From the NCBI RefSeq assembly GCF_000722695.1, contig NZ_JPFU01000009.1, forward strand, positions 1 through 64,000: DNA of 64,000 nucleotides. Direction: 5' to 3'. A model generated the notes under the pieces. It ran no database searches. It was not told where the DNA came from and worked only from the letters and a program-made list of their open reading frames with translations. Below, one piece after another: positions 37,567 to 46,756 of this stretch; position 1 is the first letter of the stretch; the number at the start of each line of letters is the position of its first letter. The position numbers were made by a program, and so were the translations under genes. Origin of the DNA: Streptococcus mitis (lineage in GTDB: Bacteria > Bacillota > Bacilli > Lactobacillales > Streptococcaceae).

Positions 37567-38196
37567 CTAGAAAAAAGGATTGAAAGTTTTTTCGTGAGCG
37601 ATGGTTGTAGCTGGACCATGTCCTGGATAGACATCGTAGTTTGGTAGGGTGAAGAGTTGGGTCTGGATACTGTGAAGAAGTTGCTCCATACTACCAGTCG
37701 GAAGATCGGTTCGTCCGATGGTTTCACGGAAAAGAGCATCTCCTGTCAAGACTAGGTGAGCATCAGGAAAGACGATAGAAACGCCGCCGATAGAGTGACC
37801 TGGTGTTGGCAAGACGGTGAAACGAAATTCCTCCAGTTGATATTCCTTATGAAAGACAAAGGTGTGTTCAGCAGGTTCTGCGACCACATCTGCCATATCA
37901 TCATGACGAGGGAGACCAGAGAGGTTATCGACAGGAGTATAGAGCCAGCTAGCTTCGCTCTCTGCGATATAGACAGGAGGATTGCCAAAAGTTTCGCGAA
38001 CCAAGTCCAGACTCATGATATGGTCGTAATGGGCATGGGTCAAGAGGATAGCGCAGATCGGTTTATTGATCTTCTCGATTGTCTGACGAATGGCTTCCCA
38101 ATGGCTGCCAGGATCTACTACGATGAGGTGCTTTTCTCCTTCTAGGTAATAGGTGTTTTCATAGGCAACAGGATTCACAGTTTTATGGATTTTCAT
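37567..38196 (-). CDS. Metallo-beta-lactamase-fold hydrolase (glyoxalase II-like)
   Basis: A 209-residue MBL-fold enzyme. The metal motif is T-H54-A-H56-Y-D58-H59, with further ligands in 'PTPGHSIGG' (about residue 135), 'LTGDALF' (about residue 154) and 'YPGHGPAT' (about residue 195). The family includes thioester and glutathione-conjugate hydrolases and persulfide dioxygenases; the true substrate is unknown. Monocistronic on the minus strand, convergent with the LPXTG island. Confidence 0.9.
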   Translation of the reverse strand: MKIHKTVNPVAYENTYYLEGEKHLIVVDPGSHWEAIRQTIEKINKPICAILLTHAHYDHIMSLDLVRETFGNPPVYIAESEASWLYTPVDNLSGLPRHDDMADVVAEPAEHTFVFHKEYQLEEFRFTVLPTPGHSIGGVSIVFPDAHLVLTGDALFRETIGRTDLPTGSMEQLLHSIQTQLFTLPNYDVYPGHGPATTIAHEKTFNPFF

Positions 38197-38301
38197 ATTG
38201 GCTCCAATCTCAAAGAATGTACTAAATTAAGTATAGCACAGTTGGGGAGAATAAGCTTAAAAAGGAAATAATTCTAGAAAGAAGAAGACGTTTTGGATAA
38301 G

Positions 38302-38332
38302 AAAAATAAGCCTCGAGTGAGTTTGAGGCTTA
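38302..38332 (-). terminator. Intrinsic terminator after the choline-binding amidase
   Basis: On the minus strand TAAGCCTC pairs with GAGGCTTA and is followed by TTTTT. Confidence 0.75.
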
Positions 38333-38339
38333 AACTACT

Positions 38340-39725
38340 TTAATTGCCAGCGTAATATTTTTGGATTCCCTTGACAATCCCTTCAACCAGTTTATCTTGG
38401 TAGTCACTACTACGGATTTTTTGGTTTTCTTCTGGATTATCCATATATCCCATCTCTAGCAAAACAGCTGGTTTGGCTGTTTCGCGAAGAACAGCAAAGG
38501 TAGCTTGCAAGAGCCCAGCATCCCTAGCTCCAGTTTCAGCTAGCAGTGAAGAATGGATATCAGCTGCGAGACGATTACTTTCACTCATCCGTTCAGGATT
38601 GTTGTGCCAATCCTTGTTAATCTTGCTAGGGAAACCAGATTCTTCCTTGTAAGAATAGGTCTGGATACCTAGATTAACAGTTGTATCATTCCCTTTTGCG
38701 TTGAAATGAAGGCTGATGAAAAAGTCAGCATTGGTCTTGTTAACCATGCGAGAACGTTCGGTAATAAAATCAACGTCTATATCGCTATCTCGAGAAGTGA
38801 GAACGGTGTAGCCGAGTCCTTCTAGTCGTTTACGTAGCTTACGATAAACTTGTAGGTTCAAGTCTTTTTCAGCTATGCCATAGTAATAAGCCCCGCGGTC
38901 CTTGCCACCGTGTCCTGGATCTAGAAAAATAGTTTTAGAGTAATGTCCTTTTTGAAAACCTTGTGCTAATTCACGAACCCATTTTCCATTCCCTTGGAAG
39001 AGTTGGTTTTTACCATCCACTGCATAGGTTCCTGTGACATACACACCATCGTCCTTAAGATAGTACCAAGCTTGATAGTCTGGGTCGTAGATCCATTCCT
39101 TGTGGGCCATGTAGCCACCAGATTTGAGGTAGTAGGAACCAATCCATTGTTTTTGGGCGTAGCGTCCGCCAGATTTGAGGTAAAACCAACTAGAGTAGTT
39201 TTGGTCGTAGACCCATTCCTTATCTGCCATAGCACCGCTAGATTTGAGGTAGTAATCGTCTTTCCAGACATTGGCCAACATTCTACCGTAGTCATCAAAA
39301 GCATACCAATTACCATTGATTTGGCTCCATTTGTCGGATAAATATTTACCTGAACCATTGATATAGTACCAATTACTTCCCATCTGGTACCAGCCGTTTT
39401 CGAGCAAATATCCATTACTATCAAAGAGATAACCATCATAGAGAGTATCTGTAAACTTGACCCCAGTTTGACTATAAAAAGTCCATTTGCTCCCTTCTTT
39501 TACCCAGCCAGTCTGTATAGGTTGATTGGGTTTGCTTTCTTGCTCACTTGAACTAGCTGTACTTGTCGAAGTTTCTCTACTAGCTTGAGAATTGCTAGCA
39601 GAAGTAGTTGTAGAACTACTAATATGGTTACTAATAGAATGACTCGTATCATCAGCCGAAACGACTTGGTTTGATAAGCCAAGAACAGCCAAAGCTAAAA
39701 GTGTCAGTCTTTTTTGTGATTTCAT
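38340..39725 (-). CDS. Choline-binding N-acetylmuramoyl-L-alanine amidase (Amidase_3)
   Basis: A 461-residue secreted wall hydrolase. A signal peptide (residues 1-24, cleaved near VSA|DD) and a Ser/Thr-rich linker (about 25-80) precede choline-binding-type repeats rich in W, Y and G (about 85-260: 'GWYQMGSNWYYINGSGKY', 'WYAFDDYGRM', 'AWYYLKDDGVY'). The C-terminal Amidase_3 domain (about 280-461) has zinc ligands in 'LDPGHGGKDRG' and 'ISLHFNAKG', and glutamates in 'GIAEKDLN' and 'LLEMGYMDN'. Repeats before the catalytic domain is the reverse of LytA. Start 39725 has an AAAGG ribosome site. It marks an organism with choline on its teichoic acids. Confidence 0.9.
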   Translation of the reverse strand: MKSQKRLTLLALAVLGLSNQVVSADDTSHSISNHISSSTTTSASNSQASRETSTSTASSSEQESKPNQPIQTGWVKEGSKWTFYSQTGVKFTDTLYDGYLFDSNGYLLENGWYQMGSNWYYINGSGKYLSDKWSQINGNWYAFDDYGRMLANVWKDDYYLKSSGAMADKEWVYDQNYSSWFYLKSGGRYAQKQWIGSYYLKSGGYMAHKEWIYDPDYQAWYYLKDDGVYVTGTYAVDGKNQLFQGNGKWVRELAQGFQKGHYSKTIFLDPGHGGKDRGAYYYGIAEKDLNLQVYRKLRKRLEGLGYTVLTSRDSDIDVDFITERSRMVNKTNADFFISLHFNAKGNDTTVNLGIQTYSYKEESGFPSKINKDWHNNPERMSESNRLAADIHSSLLAETGARDAGLLQATFAVLRETAKPAVLLEMGYMDNPEENQKIRSSDYQDKLVEGIVKGIQKYYAGN

Positions 39726-40051
39726 GTTGTTTACCTTTCTAGAAAGATGAAAATTCAGTAATGATCGTAAAAAACTGTTTATATTACCATTATACACTAA
39801 AAAAGTTAGAAAATTACTAGAATATAAAATCTTTTCTTATTGAAAAAGAAGAATATAATTTCATTTCACTAACTTTTAACGTAGTTAATACTAAAATAAA
39901 GTTAGATGAAAATCAGATGGTTTTATTATTTTGGTGTAAATCTTATTTCATCTTCCTTCCCAACAAATTGAATAAGGATTATAATCCTCTTTTTCTAGTT
40001 TTCATATTCTTAAAAAAGTGATAAAATGGTAGGAAGAATTGGAGAGTAGAG
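39726..40051. promoter_or_regulatory. Divergent region between amidase and relA
   Basis: No gene here. On the minus strand TATAAT (39789-39794) is a likely amidase -10. A perfect 14-bp palindrome AGGATTATAATCCT is at 39975-39988. TGA followed by TAAAAT (40022-40027) is a likely extended -10 for relA, leaving a very short leader. Confidence 0.5.
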
Positions 40052-42274
40052 ATGCCAAAAGAAGTTAATTTAACAGGCGAAGAAGTTGTCGCTTTAACCA
40101 AAGAATATTTAACGGAAGAGGATGTCCATTTTGTCTATAAGGCCTTGGTCTATGCGGTGGAATGCCATAGTGGTCAATACCGCAAATCAGGCGAGCCTTA
40201 TATCATTCACCCTATCCAAGTGGCGGGTATTTTAGCCAAACTTAAGCTAGATGCCGTAACGGTAGCTTGTGGTTTCTTGCATGACGTGGTGGAAGATACT
40301 GATGCGACCTTGGACGATTTGGAAAGAGAGTTTGGTTCTGATGTGCGCGTGATTGTCGATGGGGTTACCAAGCTTGGTAAGGTCAAATACAAGTCTCACG
40401 AGGAGCAATTAGCTGAAAATCATCGCAAAATGCTCATGGCCATGTCTGAGGACATCCGTGTTATCTTGGTCAAACTGTCTGACCGCTTGCACAATATGCG
40501 GACCCTGAAACATCTTCGAAAAGATAAGCAGGAGCGCATTTCCAAAGAAACCATGGAAATCTATGCCCCGCTTGCCCATCGTTTGGGGATTTCCAGTGTC
40601 AAATGGGAATTGGAAGACCTGTCTTTCCGTTATCTCAATCCTACGGAGTTTTACAAGATTACCCATATGATGAAGGAAAAGCGCAGAGAGCGTGAGGCCT
40701 TGGTGGATGAGGTAGTTACGAAGCTAGAAGACTATACGACAGATCGTCACCTAAAAGGGAAAATTTACGGTCGTCCCAAGCATATTTACTCGATTTTCCG
40801 CAAAATGCAGGATAAGAGAAAACGGTTTGAGGAAATCTATGACCTGATTGCCATTCGTTGTATTTTGGATACCCAAAGTGATGTTTATGCCATGCTTGGT
40901 TACGTGCATGAGCTTTGGAAACCGATGCCAGGTCGCTTCAAAGACTATATCGCCAACCGCAAGGCCAATGGTTACCAGTCTATCCATACGACTGTTTATG
41001 GACCAAAAGGGCCAATCGAATTCCAAATTCGAACTAAAGCCATGCACGAGGTGGCTGAGTACGGGGTTGCGGCTCACTGGGCTTATAAGAAAGGCATTAA
41101 GGGGCAGGTTAACAGCAAGGAATCAGCTATTGGGATGAACTGGATTAAGGAGATGATGGAGCTCCAAGACCAGGCTGATGATGCTAAGGAATTTGTGGAC
41201 TCTGTCAAGGAAAACTATCTGGCTGAGGAGATTTACGTCTTTACCCCAGATGGAGCTGTTCGTTCCCTTCCAAAAGATTCAGGACCGATTGACTTTGCCT
41301 ATGAAATCCATACCAAAGTCGGTGAAAAAGCAACTGGTGCTAAGGTCAATGGTCGCATGGTTCCACTGACAACCAAGCTCAAGACAGGGGATCAGGTTGA
41401 AATTGTCACCAACCCCAACTCCTTTGGACCTAGCCGTGACTGGCTTAACATGGTCAAGACCAGCAAAGCGCGCAACAAGATTCGTCAGTTCTTTAAAAAC
41501 CAAGATAAGGAATTGTCTGTCAACAAGGGTCGTGAAATGCTGATGGCTCAGTTCCAAGAAAACGGCTATGTGGCCAATAAATTCATGGACAAGCGTCATA
41601 TGGACCAAGTTCTGCAAAAGACCAGCTACAAGACAGAAGAATCCCTCTTTGCGGCCATTGGTTTTGGAGAAATCGGTGCTATTACCGTCTTTAACCGTCT
41701 GACTGAAAAGGAACGTCGTGAGGAAGAACGTGCCAAGGCCAAGGCGGAGGCGGAAGAACTTGTCAAAGGTGGCGAGGTCAAGGTTGAAAATAAAGAAACC
41801 CTCAAGGTCAAGCATGAGGGTGGTGTGGTCATTGAAGGTGCTTCTGGACTCCTTGTGCGGATTGCCAAGTGCTGTAATCCAGTTCCTGGTGATGATATTG
41901 TTGGCTACATTACCAAGGGGCGGGGTGTGGCTATTCACCGTGTGGACTGTATGAACCTGCGTGCTCAAGAAAACTATGAGCAACGTCTCCTTGATGTGGA
42001 ATGGGAAGACCAGTACTCTAGCTCAAATAAGGAGTATATGGCTCATATCGATATCTACGGCCTCAACCGTACAGGACTGTTGAATGATGTACTGCAAGTT
42101 CTTTCAAACACAACCAAGAATATCTCAACAGTCAATGCTCAACCAACCAAGGATATGAAGTTTGCTAATATCCATGTGTCCTTTGGCATTGCCAACCTCT
42201 CTACACTGACTTCGGTTGTGGACAAGATTAAGAGTGTGCCAGAAGTCTATTCTGTCAAACGGACCAACGGCTAA
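40052..42274 (+). CDS. relA: Bifunctional (p)ppGpp synthetase/hydrolase Rel
   Basis: A 740-residue stringent-response enzyme. Domain order: HD hydrolase ('[15 protein letters not shown]', '[10 protein letters not shown]', about residues 45-150), synthetase ('[14 protein letters not shown]', '[11 protein letters not shown]', about 235-345), TGS ('[19 protein letters not shown]', about 390-450), helical and zinc-finger parts ('[17 protein letters not shown]', about 605-625), and a C-terminal ACT/RRM domain. Both catalytic domains keep their key motifs. dtd follows 29 bases later, so the two are likely cotranscribed. Confidence 0.97.
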   Translation: MPKEVNLTGEEVVALTKEYLTEEDVHFVYKALVYAVECHSGQYRKSGEPYIIHPIQVAGILAKLKLDAVTVACGFLHDVVEDTDATLDDLEREFGSDVRVIVDGVTKLGKVKYKSHEEQLAENHRKMLMAMSEDIRVILVKLSDRLHNMRTLKHLRKDKQERISKETMEIYAPLAHRLGISSVKWELEDLSFRYLNPTEFYKITHMMKEKRREREALVDEVVTKLEDYTTDRHLKGKIYGRPKHIYSIFRKMQDKRKRFEEIYDLIAIRCILDTQSDVYAMLGYVHELWKPMPGRFKDYIANRKANGYQSIHTTVYGPKGPIEFQIRTKAMHEVAEYGVAAHWAYKKGIKGQVNSKESAIGMNWIKEMMELQDQADDAKEFVDSVKENYLAEEIYVFTPDGAVRSLPKDSGPIDFAYEIHTKVGEKATGAKVNGRMVPLTTKLKTGDQVEIVTNPNSFGPSRDWLNMVKTSKARNKIRQFFKNQDKELSVNKGREMLMAQFQENGYVANKFMDKRHMDQVLQKTSYKTEESLFAAIGFGEIGAITVFNRLTEKERREEERAKAKAEAEELVKGGEVKVENKETLKVKHEGGVVIEGASGLLVRIAKCCNPVPGDDIVGYITKGRGVAIHRVDCMNLRAQENYEQRLLDVEWEDQYSSSNKEYMAHIDIYGLNRTGLLNDVLQVLSNTTKNISTVNAQPTKDMKFANIHVSFGIANLSTLTSVVDKIKSVPEVYSVKRTNG

Positions 42275-42303
42275 TTGCCCTTGCTCTTACTAGAAAGGCT
42301 ATT

Positions 42304-42747
42304 ATGAAAATCATTATCCAACGGGTTAAAAAAGCCCAAGTCAGTATTCAAGGTCAGGTGCAGGGGAAAATCAATCAGGGACTCTTATTGCTGGTTGGTG
42401 TTGGACCAGAGGACCAAGAGGAAGATTTGGACTATGCTGTGAGAAAGCTTGTCAACATGCGGATTTTTTCAGACGCAGAAGGCAAGATGAACCTATCTGT
42501 CAAAGATATTGAAGGAGAAATCCTTTCTATTTCTCAGTTTACCCTCTTTGCGGATACCAAGAAAGGCAATCGTCCAGCCTTTACAGGCGCAGCCAAACCT
42601 GATATGGCATCGGACTTCTATGATGCTTTCAATCAAAAATTAGCGCAAGAAGTACCCGTTCAGACAGGTATCTTTGGAGCGGATATGCAGGTTGAGCTGG
42701 TCAATGATGGACCAGTTACTATTATTCTTGATACTAAAAATAGATAA
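42304..42747 (+). CDS. dtd: D-aminoacyl-tRNA deacylase
   Basis: A 147-residue enzyme that removes D-amino acids (and glycine from tRNA-Ala) mischarged on tRNA. Visible are the N-terminal '[15 protein letters not shown]', the '[17 protein letters not shown]' motif (about residues 78-94) and the cross-subunit '[11 protein letters not shown]' Gly-Pro motif near the C-terminus. Length is normal. It follows relA, as in many Firmicutes. Confidence 0.97.
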   Translation: MKIIIQRVKKAQVSIQGQVQGKINQGLLLLVGVGPEDQEEDLDYAVRKLVNMRIFSDAEGKMNLSVKDIEGEILSISQFTLFADTKKGNRPAFTGAAKPDMASDFYDAFNQKLAQEVPVQTGIFGADMQVELVNDGPVTIILDTKNR

Positions 42748-42752
42748 GAAAG

Positions 42753-42777
42753 ACCAAGCCCAGTAAGCTTGGTTTTT
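42753..42777 (+). terminator. Intrinsic terminator after dtd
   Basis: ACCAAGC pairs with GCTTGGT and is followed by TTTTT. Confidence 0.8.
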
Positions 42778-42785
42778 CTCATCTA

Positions 42786-43199
42786 TCATAACATACTCCA
42801 AAATGGAATCGGTTCTTGATAGGCTTGGGGAAAGTCTCTTTTCAGGCTTTGGCTTATGCGGTAGGAAGGGATGAGATGTCCTAGGATGAGGAGACTTCCC
42901 TGAAGAAAAAGTGGAATACCGCTTAAAAAAATCAAGGAGAGAATCATCAGACTATCCCATAGGAGGATTTGTAAGGCAAAACGCCAGAGCTTCGGTCTAA
43001 TCTGGGAATAGAGTTGACTAAAGTGGTCACAAAGTTGGTTGGAAAGATAGGTCAATAGCACAGGATGAAAGAAAATGAGCCAACCGCTATAAATCAAAAT
43101 CCAATCCCAAGTAAGCCCCTCTTTAAATGTCAAAAATACCAGCATGATTCCATCAATGACAAGGAGTTGAGTTGTTTTGATGAAGATGATTTTTTTCAT
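42786..43199 (-). CDS. Small four-helix membrane protein, paralogue of its upstream neighbour
   Basis: A 137-residue protein with four hydrophobic segments and a C-terminal 'YQEPIPFWSML' tail. It shares length, start (MKK.), helix layout and an ending of the same type ('...Y.....I..W..L') with the next gene on the same strand, so the pair looks like an old tandem duplication. No known motif is recognised. Codon use looks like its neighbours. Confidence 0.65.
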   Translation of the reverse strand: MKKIIFIKTTQLLVIDGIMLVFLTFKEGLTWDWILIYSGWLIFFHPVLLTYLSNQLCDHFSQLYSQIRPKLWRFALQILLWDSLMILSLIFLSGIPLFLQGSLLILGHLIPSYRISQSLKRDFPQAYQEPIPFWSML

Positions 43200-43217
43200 G
43201 CTAAAGCCTCCTTTTCC

Positions 43218-43631
43218 TTAGAGACACTCCCATAAAGAGATGTGTTTGTCGTAAAAGTCTAGATAGTTTTCTCTTAGGTAGTCCGCCGTCCTATAATATA
43301 AAGTAGAATGACAAGCAGTGATGATTGGCATAAGAGATAAAAAACGATGAGAACTAACGAAGGTTAAAAGGACAAAAAATAGAAAATCAATGGAGAGAAC
43401 TCCTAAATAGTAGAAGCGAATCTTTTTATTGATTTGAGGATAAATCTCAGCGAATTGATGTTTGAGTCGGACAACCAAGCGAAATAGCAGGAGTCCCTGA
43501 GCAAGGAGGAAAATAAAACCAGTGAGCAAGAGCCAGTCGAAAACTGTCTCGTGTCTAGTACCAAAAAATGTAAATAGTAGCAAATCAATGACTGCAATTG
43601 CTACAAAATGGATTCTAAAGAGTTTTTTCAT
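43218..43631 (-). CDS. Small four-helix membrane protein, paralogue of its downstream neighbour
   Basis: A 137-residue protein with four hydrophobic segments, 'YPQINKKIRFYYLGVLSIDFL' in the middle and '...DKHISLWECL' at the end. It precedes its paralogue by 18 bases on the minus strand. A GGAGG ribosome site is present. Function unknown. The pair may form a small membrane complex, but nothing in the sequence proves it. Confidence 0.65.
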   Translation of the reverse strand: MKKLFRIHFVAIAVIDLLLFTFFGTRHETVFDWLLLTGFIFLLAQGLLLFRLVVRLKHQFAEIYPQINKKIRFYYLGVLSIDFLFFVLLTFVSSHRFLSLMPIITACHSTLYYRTADYLRENYLDFYDKHISLWECL

Positions 43632-43750
43632 GACAAGACCTCCCTCTTTTATCTATCTTCATTCTACTCCAAAAGAATGGGAGTTACAAGTAAAATGATA
43701 AAAAATTTTAGTAAGGAGATTCTATTAGATTTCTTTATTTGATTTCCTTC

Positions 43751-44460
43751 TTATTGTTCCACCTCTTCATCATTCCAGACAAACAAAGCTCCGATTGCAT
43801 TGAGGATATAAAAGATGTATTTACCGATATTGGCGAAATTCCCTTGAATACCAGCCTTTGTCAGCTGAACGAAATTGTAAATCAACCAAAAGCCCCACTG
43901 AGTTGTCAGTTTCAATGCGTTCAAAGCATTGGCAATGAGGGATAGTGCAAAGGCAATAGTTGTTACGTAGGCGAGGAGATTCATCTTGCCCCCATAGCCG
44001 ATATAGTTGGTCACAAAGGCAAAGAGGAAGGCGATGATTGAAATGATGATGGCTGCCAATTTTAGCTGTTTTTGGCTCATTTGGTTGGGTCTGCCTTCTT
44101 GCGAAGCTTCCCATTTCTTTATAGCAAAGGTATAAATGAGGAAAGTGACAGGATATGTGATAATGGCCGCCTTATTTCCAAGGATATAATCAATGGTGCC
44201 AGACAAAATCGTATTGACAATGCCAAAGTAATTTCCCCATTTGCTTAATTTTCCCGTGAAACGAGTGGACAACATGGAAATCCCAACGTTGGTTACGGAA
44301 ATCAATCCAAAAGGAACAAGAGCAGTCCATGGTCCCCAGTCTACAAATTTGTCGAGACGTGAGTTGAGGTAACCAGATGCAATCGCAATCCCAACGACCA
44401 AAGCAACCCCGAAGAGGTCAAACCATTTGGATGTCGCAAAAATTTTTAGTGATTTTTCAT
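43751..44460 (-). pseudogene. pnuC: PnuC-type nicotinamide riboside/mononucleotide transporter with a probable 5' frameshift
   Basis: A PnuC-family transporter with about seven membrane segments and family motifs 'WGFWLIYNFVQLTKAGIQGN' and 'GYGGKMNLLAYVT'. The long frame has no ATG or GTG start. It continues upstream of the first possible start (a TTG at 44401) as '...SLKIFATSKWFDLFGVAL', typical PnuC N-terminal sequence, until a stop. An ATG at 44458-44460 reads MKNH then stops. One extra base near 44450 would join MKN to SLKIFATSKWF and give 236 residues. A single-base deletion therefore seems to have broken the start, unless translation begins at TTG or ATT. Confidence 0.7.
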
Positions 44461-44526
44461 ATATTAAAATATCTTTCTTTTTTTACAAATATTCTACAAC
44501 TAAATGAAAGTAAAATCAAATGATAG

Positions 44527-44559
44527 AAATAAAACCCTGAAAATAAAACTTTCAGGGTT
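44527..44559 (-). terminator. Intrinsic terminator after psaR
   Basis: On the minus strand AACCCTGAAA pairs with TTTCAGGGTT, followed by TTATTT. It separates psaR from the pnuC locus. Confidence 0.8.
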
Positions 44560-44578
44560 GGTTGGGATACTTGAGAAA

Positions 44579-45229
44579 TTAGTCGATTTTCTCGACGTAG
44601 AGTTGTTTGGCAATGTCCATACTTACTTGTAAATCCTCTTCTTTACTGAGGATAGTGAAAGTATTGCTGAAGCCATCAAACTGCTGGACTTGGAGCTGGT
44701 CGCCGATGTGAAGTGAGTGCTTATCCAGATAATGGAGAATGTCAAAACTATCGTGAACCCGAGTCAGGCGGTAGGCGCCAGCCTCCTTGATATCAGCTAG
44801 TGGGAGGTTGTTGATTTCAACCAGGAGTTCTCCCTTGGCAGGAATAGTTCCTCCGTGGGGGCAGGTCTTGGGGAATCCAAGCAATTTTTCTAGTCTCTCC
44901 ACGAATAGATCAGAGACAGTATGTTCCAAGACCTCAGCTTCCTCGTGAATCTGGTCACTCGTATAGTCTAAATGATGGACTAGAAAAACTTCAATCAAGC
45001 GATGTTTACGGTAGAGCTCAGAGACCAATTTGAGGCCGATGTCAGTCAGTAGATAGCCACATTCCTTGTCCTTGAGGATGAGATTTTCGCTCTTCATCCG
45101 TTTAATCATTTCAGTTACGGCAGGGGGAGAGACTTGCATACGAGCCGCAATTTCCTTGTTGGTAATCTTATGCAAATCTGTGCCAATTTCATAAATACAT
45201 TTTAGATAATCTTCTTTATTCGGGGTCAT
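44579..45229 (-). CDS. psaR: DtxR/MntR-family metalloregulator PsaR
   Basis: A 216-residue repressor that binds Mn(II) and represses psaBCA; Zn(II) opposes this. Residues about 1-70 form a winged helix ('NKEIAARMQVSPPAVTEMIKRM'). The dimerisation and metal-binding domain has 'LIEVFLVHHLDYTSDQIHEEAEVLEH' and 'CPHGGTIPAKG'. A C-terminal FeoA-like SH3 domain (about 150-216) closes the protein. Its likely target promoter lies about 14 kb to the left in this window. Confidence 0.93.
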   Translation of the reverse strand: MTPNKEDYLKCIYEIGTDLHKITNKEIAARMQVSPPAVTEMIKRMKSENLILKDKECGYLLTDIGLKLVSELYRKHRLIEVFLVHHLDYTSDQIHEEAEVLEHTVSDLFVERLEKLLGFPKTCPHGGTIPAKGELLVEINNLPLADIKEAGAYRLTRVHDSFDILHYLDKHSLHIGDQLQVQQFDGFSNTFTILSKEEDLQVSMDIAKQLYVEKID

Positions 45230-45301
45230 TCGTTTCCTCTTGTCTAATCTCTTTATCTAGTATATCAAAAAAAGCTAGATTTCTCTAGCTGTGACTTTTT
45301 A

Positions 45302-45310
45302 TGTTATACT
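45302..45310 (+). promoter_or_regulatory. Extended -10 promoter of the phosphoesterase gene
   Basis: TGT followed by TATACT, about 30 bases before the start. No clear -35. Confidence 0.5.
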
Positions 45311-45340
45311 TATTGCAAGAGAAAAAACGAGGAGATGAAT

Positions 45341-46183
45341 ATGACAAAAATAGCTCTTCTTTCAGATATTCATGGAAATACTACAGCCTTGGAGGCTGTT
45401 TTGGCAGATACTCGGCAGCTAGGAGTGGATGAATACTGGCTTTTGGGAGATATTCTCATGCCAGGGACAGGGCGTAGAAGGATTTTGGACTTGTTGGCTC
45501 AACTACCGATTACAGCTAGAGTTTTGGGAAACTGGGAAGATAGTCTGTGGCATGGTGTCCGCAAGGAACTAGATAGTACTCGTCCCAGCCAACGCTATCT
45601 CTTGCGCCAGTGCCAGTATGTTTTAGAGGAAATTTCCCTAGAAGAAATTGAACTGCTTCACAATCAACCCCTCCAGATTCATCGTCAGTTTGGGGATTTG
45701 ACGGTAGGAATTAGCCATCATCTGCCTGATAAGAACTGGGGACGAGAGTTGATTCATACTGGAGCGCAAGAAGATTTCGACCGCTTGGTGACCAATCCGC
45801 CTTGTGATATTGCTGTTTATGGTCATATTCACCAGCAGTTGCTTCGTTACGGGACTGGTGGGCAATTGATTGTCAATCCGGGTTCGATTGGGCAACCTTT
45901 CTTTCTAGATGCTCAGTTGCGGAAGGACTTGCGGGCCCAGTATATGATTTTGGAGTTTGATGACAAGGGCTTGGTGGATATGGACTTCCGACGGGTGGAC
46001 TACGATGTGGCAGCCGAATTGCAGCTAGCTAAAGACCTGAAACTTCCCTATTTTGAGGTTTATTATGAAAGTCTGGTCAATGGGATCCACCATACTCATC
46101 ATCAGGAATTTCTGAGAGAATTGGCCCAGAAAGAGGGCTATGATAGGGAATTAGATGCTTGGTTAAAAAGTGGTAATGATTGA
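45341..46183 (+). CDS. Calcineurin-like metallophosphoesterase
   Basis: A 280-residue phosphoesterase with the metal-binding motifs 'LLSDIHGNTTALEAVL' (residues 6-21), 'LLGDIL', 'LGNWEDS', and 'VYGHIHQQ' plus 'NPGSIGQP'. The family cleaves nucleotides or phosphoproteins; the substrate is unknown. The second ATG (45341) is chosen because the GAGGAG ribosome site lies at the right distance, while the first ATG (45335) touches it. Confidence 0.9.
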   Translation: MTKIALLSDIHGNTTALEAVLADTRQLGVDEYWLLGDILMPGTGRRRILDLLAQLPITARVLGNWEDSLWHGVRKELDSTRPSQRYLLRQCQYVLEEISLEEIELLHNQPLQIHRQFGDLTVGISHHLPDKNWGRELIHTGAQEDFDRLVTNPPCDIAVYGHIHQQLLRYGTGGQLIVNPGSIGQPFFLDAQLRKDLRAQYMILEFDDKGLVDMDFRRVDYDVAAELQLAKDLKLPYFEVYYESLVNGIHHTHHQEFLRELAQKEGYDRELDAWLKSGND

Positions 46184-46258
46184 CATTACAACTAAAAAGG
46201 GTATAATAATAGAAAAAGAAGAGTAGAGGCAGGGTAGCCTCGTAAAAAGGAGAAGAGC

Positions 46259-46696
46259 ATGCAAATTCCAAGTAGATTTACCATTGCGACTCATATGCTG
46301 ATTATTATCGCTCTCAAGGGGAAGGAAAGAAAGGTGACCAGTGATTTTCTGGCTGCTAGTGTCGGGGTCAATCCTGTCATTATCAGAAAGACCTTGTCCC
46401 AGTTGAAGAAGGCAGAGCTGATTTCAGTAGCGCGTGGAACAGGTGGAACAGAGATTGTCAAGGATCTCAGGGACATTAGTCTTTTAGATGTTTATCAGGC
46501 GGTTGAGTGTCTTGGTAAGACAGGTCAACTCTTTAGTTTTCATGACAATCCAAATCCAAATTGTCCAGTTGGAGCTCATATTCATGATGTTTTGGATCAA
46601 AAATTGGAGAGAATCCAGCTGGCTATGGAGGCTGAACTTGGTCAGACTAGTTTAGAGCAAGTTGTGGCTGATGCAGAGAGTCAGATGAAGGAGTGA
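46259..46696 (+). CDS. Rrf2-family transcriptional regulator
   Basis: A 145-residue winged-helix regulator with the Rrf2 layout ('SRFTIATHMLIIIAL', 'LAASVGVNPVIIRKTLSQL', 'ISVARGTGGTEIVKDLRDISLLDVYQAVE'). Only one cysteine (about residue 101, 'NPNCPVGAHIH') is present, so an Fe-S cluster of the IscR type is unlikely. It resembles YwnA-like regulators. Its targets are not visible. Strong AAAAGGAG ribosome site. Confidence 0.9.
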   Translation: MQIPSRFTIATHMLIIIALKGKERKVTSDFLAASVGVNPVIIRKTLSQLKKAELISVARGTGGTEIVKDLRDISLLDVYQAVECLGKTGQLFSFHDNPNPNCPVGAHIHDVLDQKLERIQLAMEAELGQTSLEQVVADAESQMKE

Positions 46697-46710
46697 ATTC
46701 TTCTTTAAAG

Positions 46711-46756
46711 CAAAAAGCTTATGAAAAGGCAAAAACCTTATCATAAGCTTTTTATC
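46711..46756. terminator. Bidirectional terminator between convergent genes
   Basis: AAAAAGCTTATGA pairs with TCATAAGCTTTTT across a 16-base loop, with T or A runs outside. It overlaps the end of the reverse-strand hydrolase gene. Confidence 0.85.

Noticed and set aside
44461..44526. A NAD-II (pnuC-type) riboswitch in front of pnuC
   Set aside because: Such riboswitches are known upstream of streptococcal pnuC, but I could not match the expected conserved bases or pseudoknot here.
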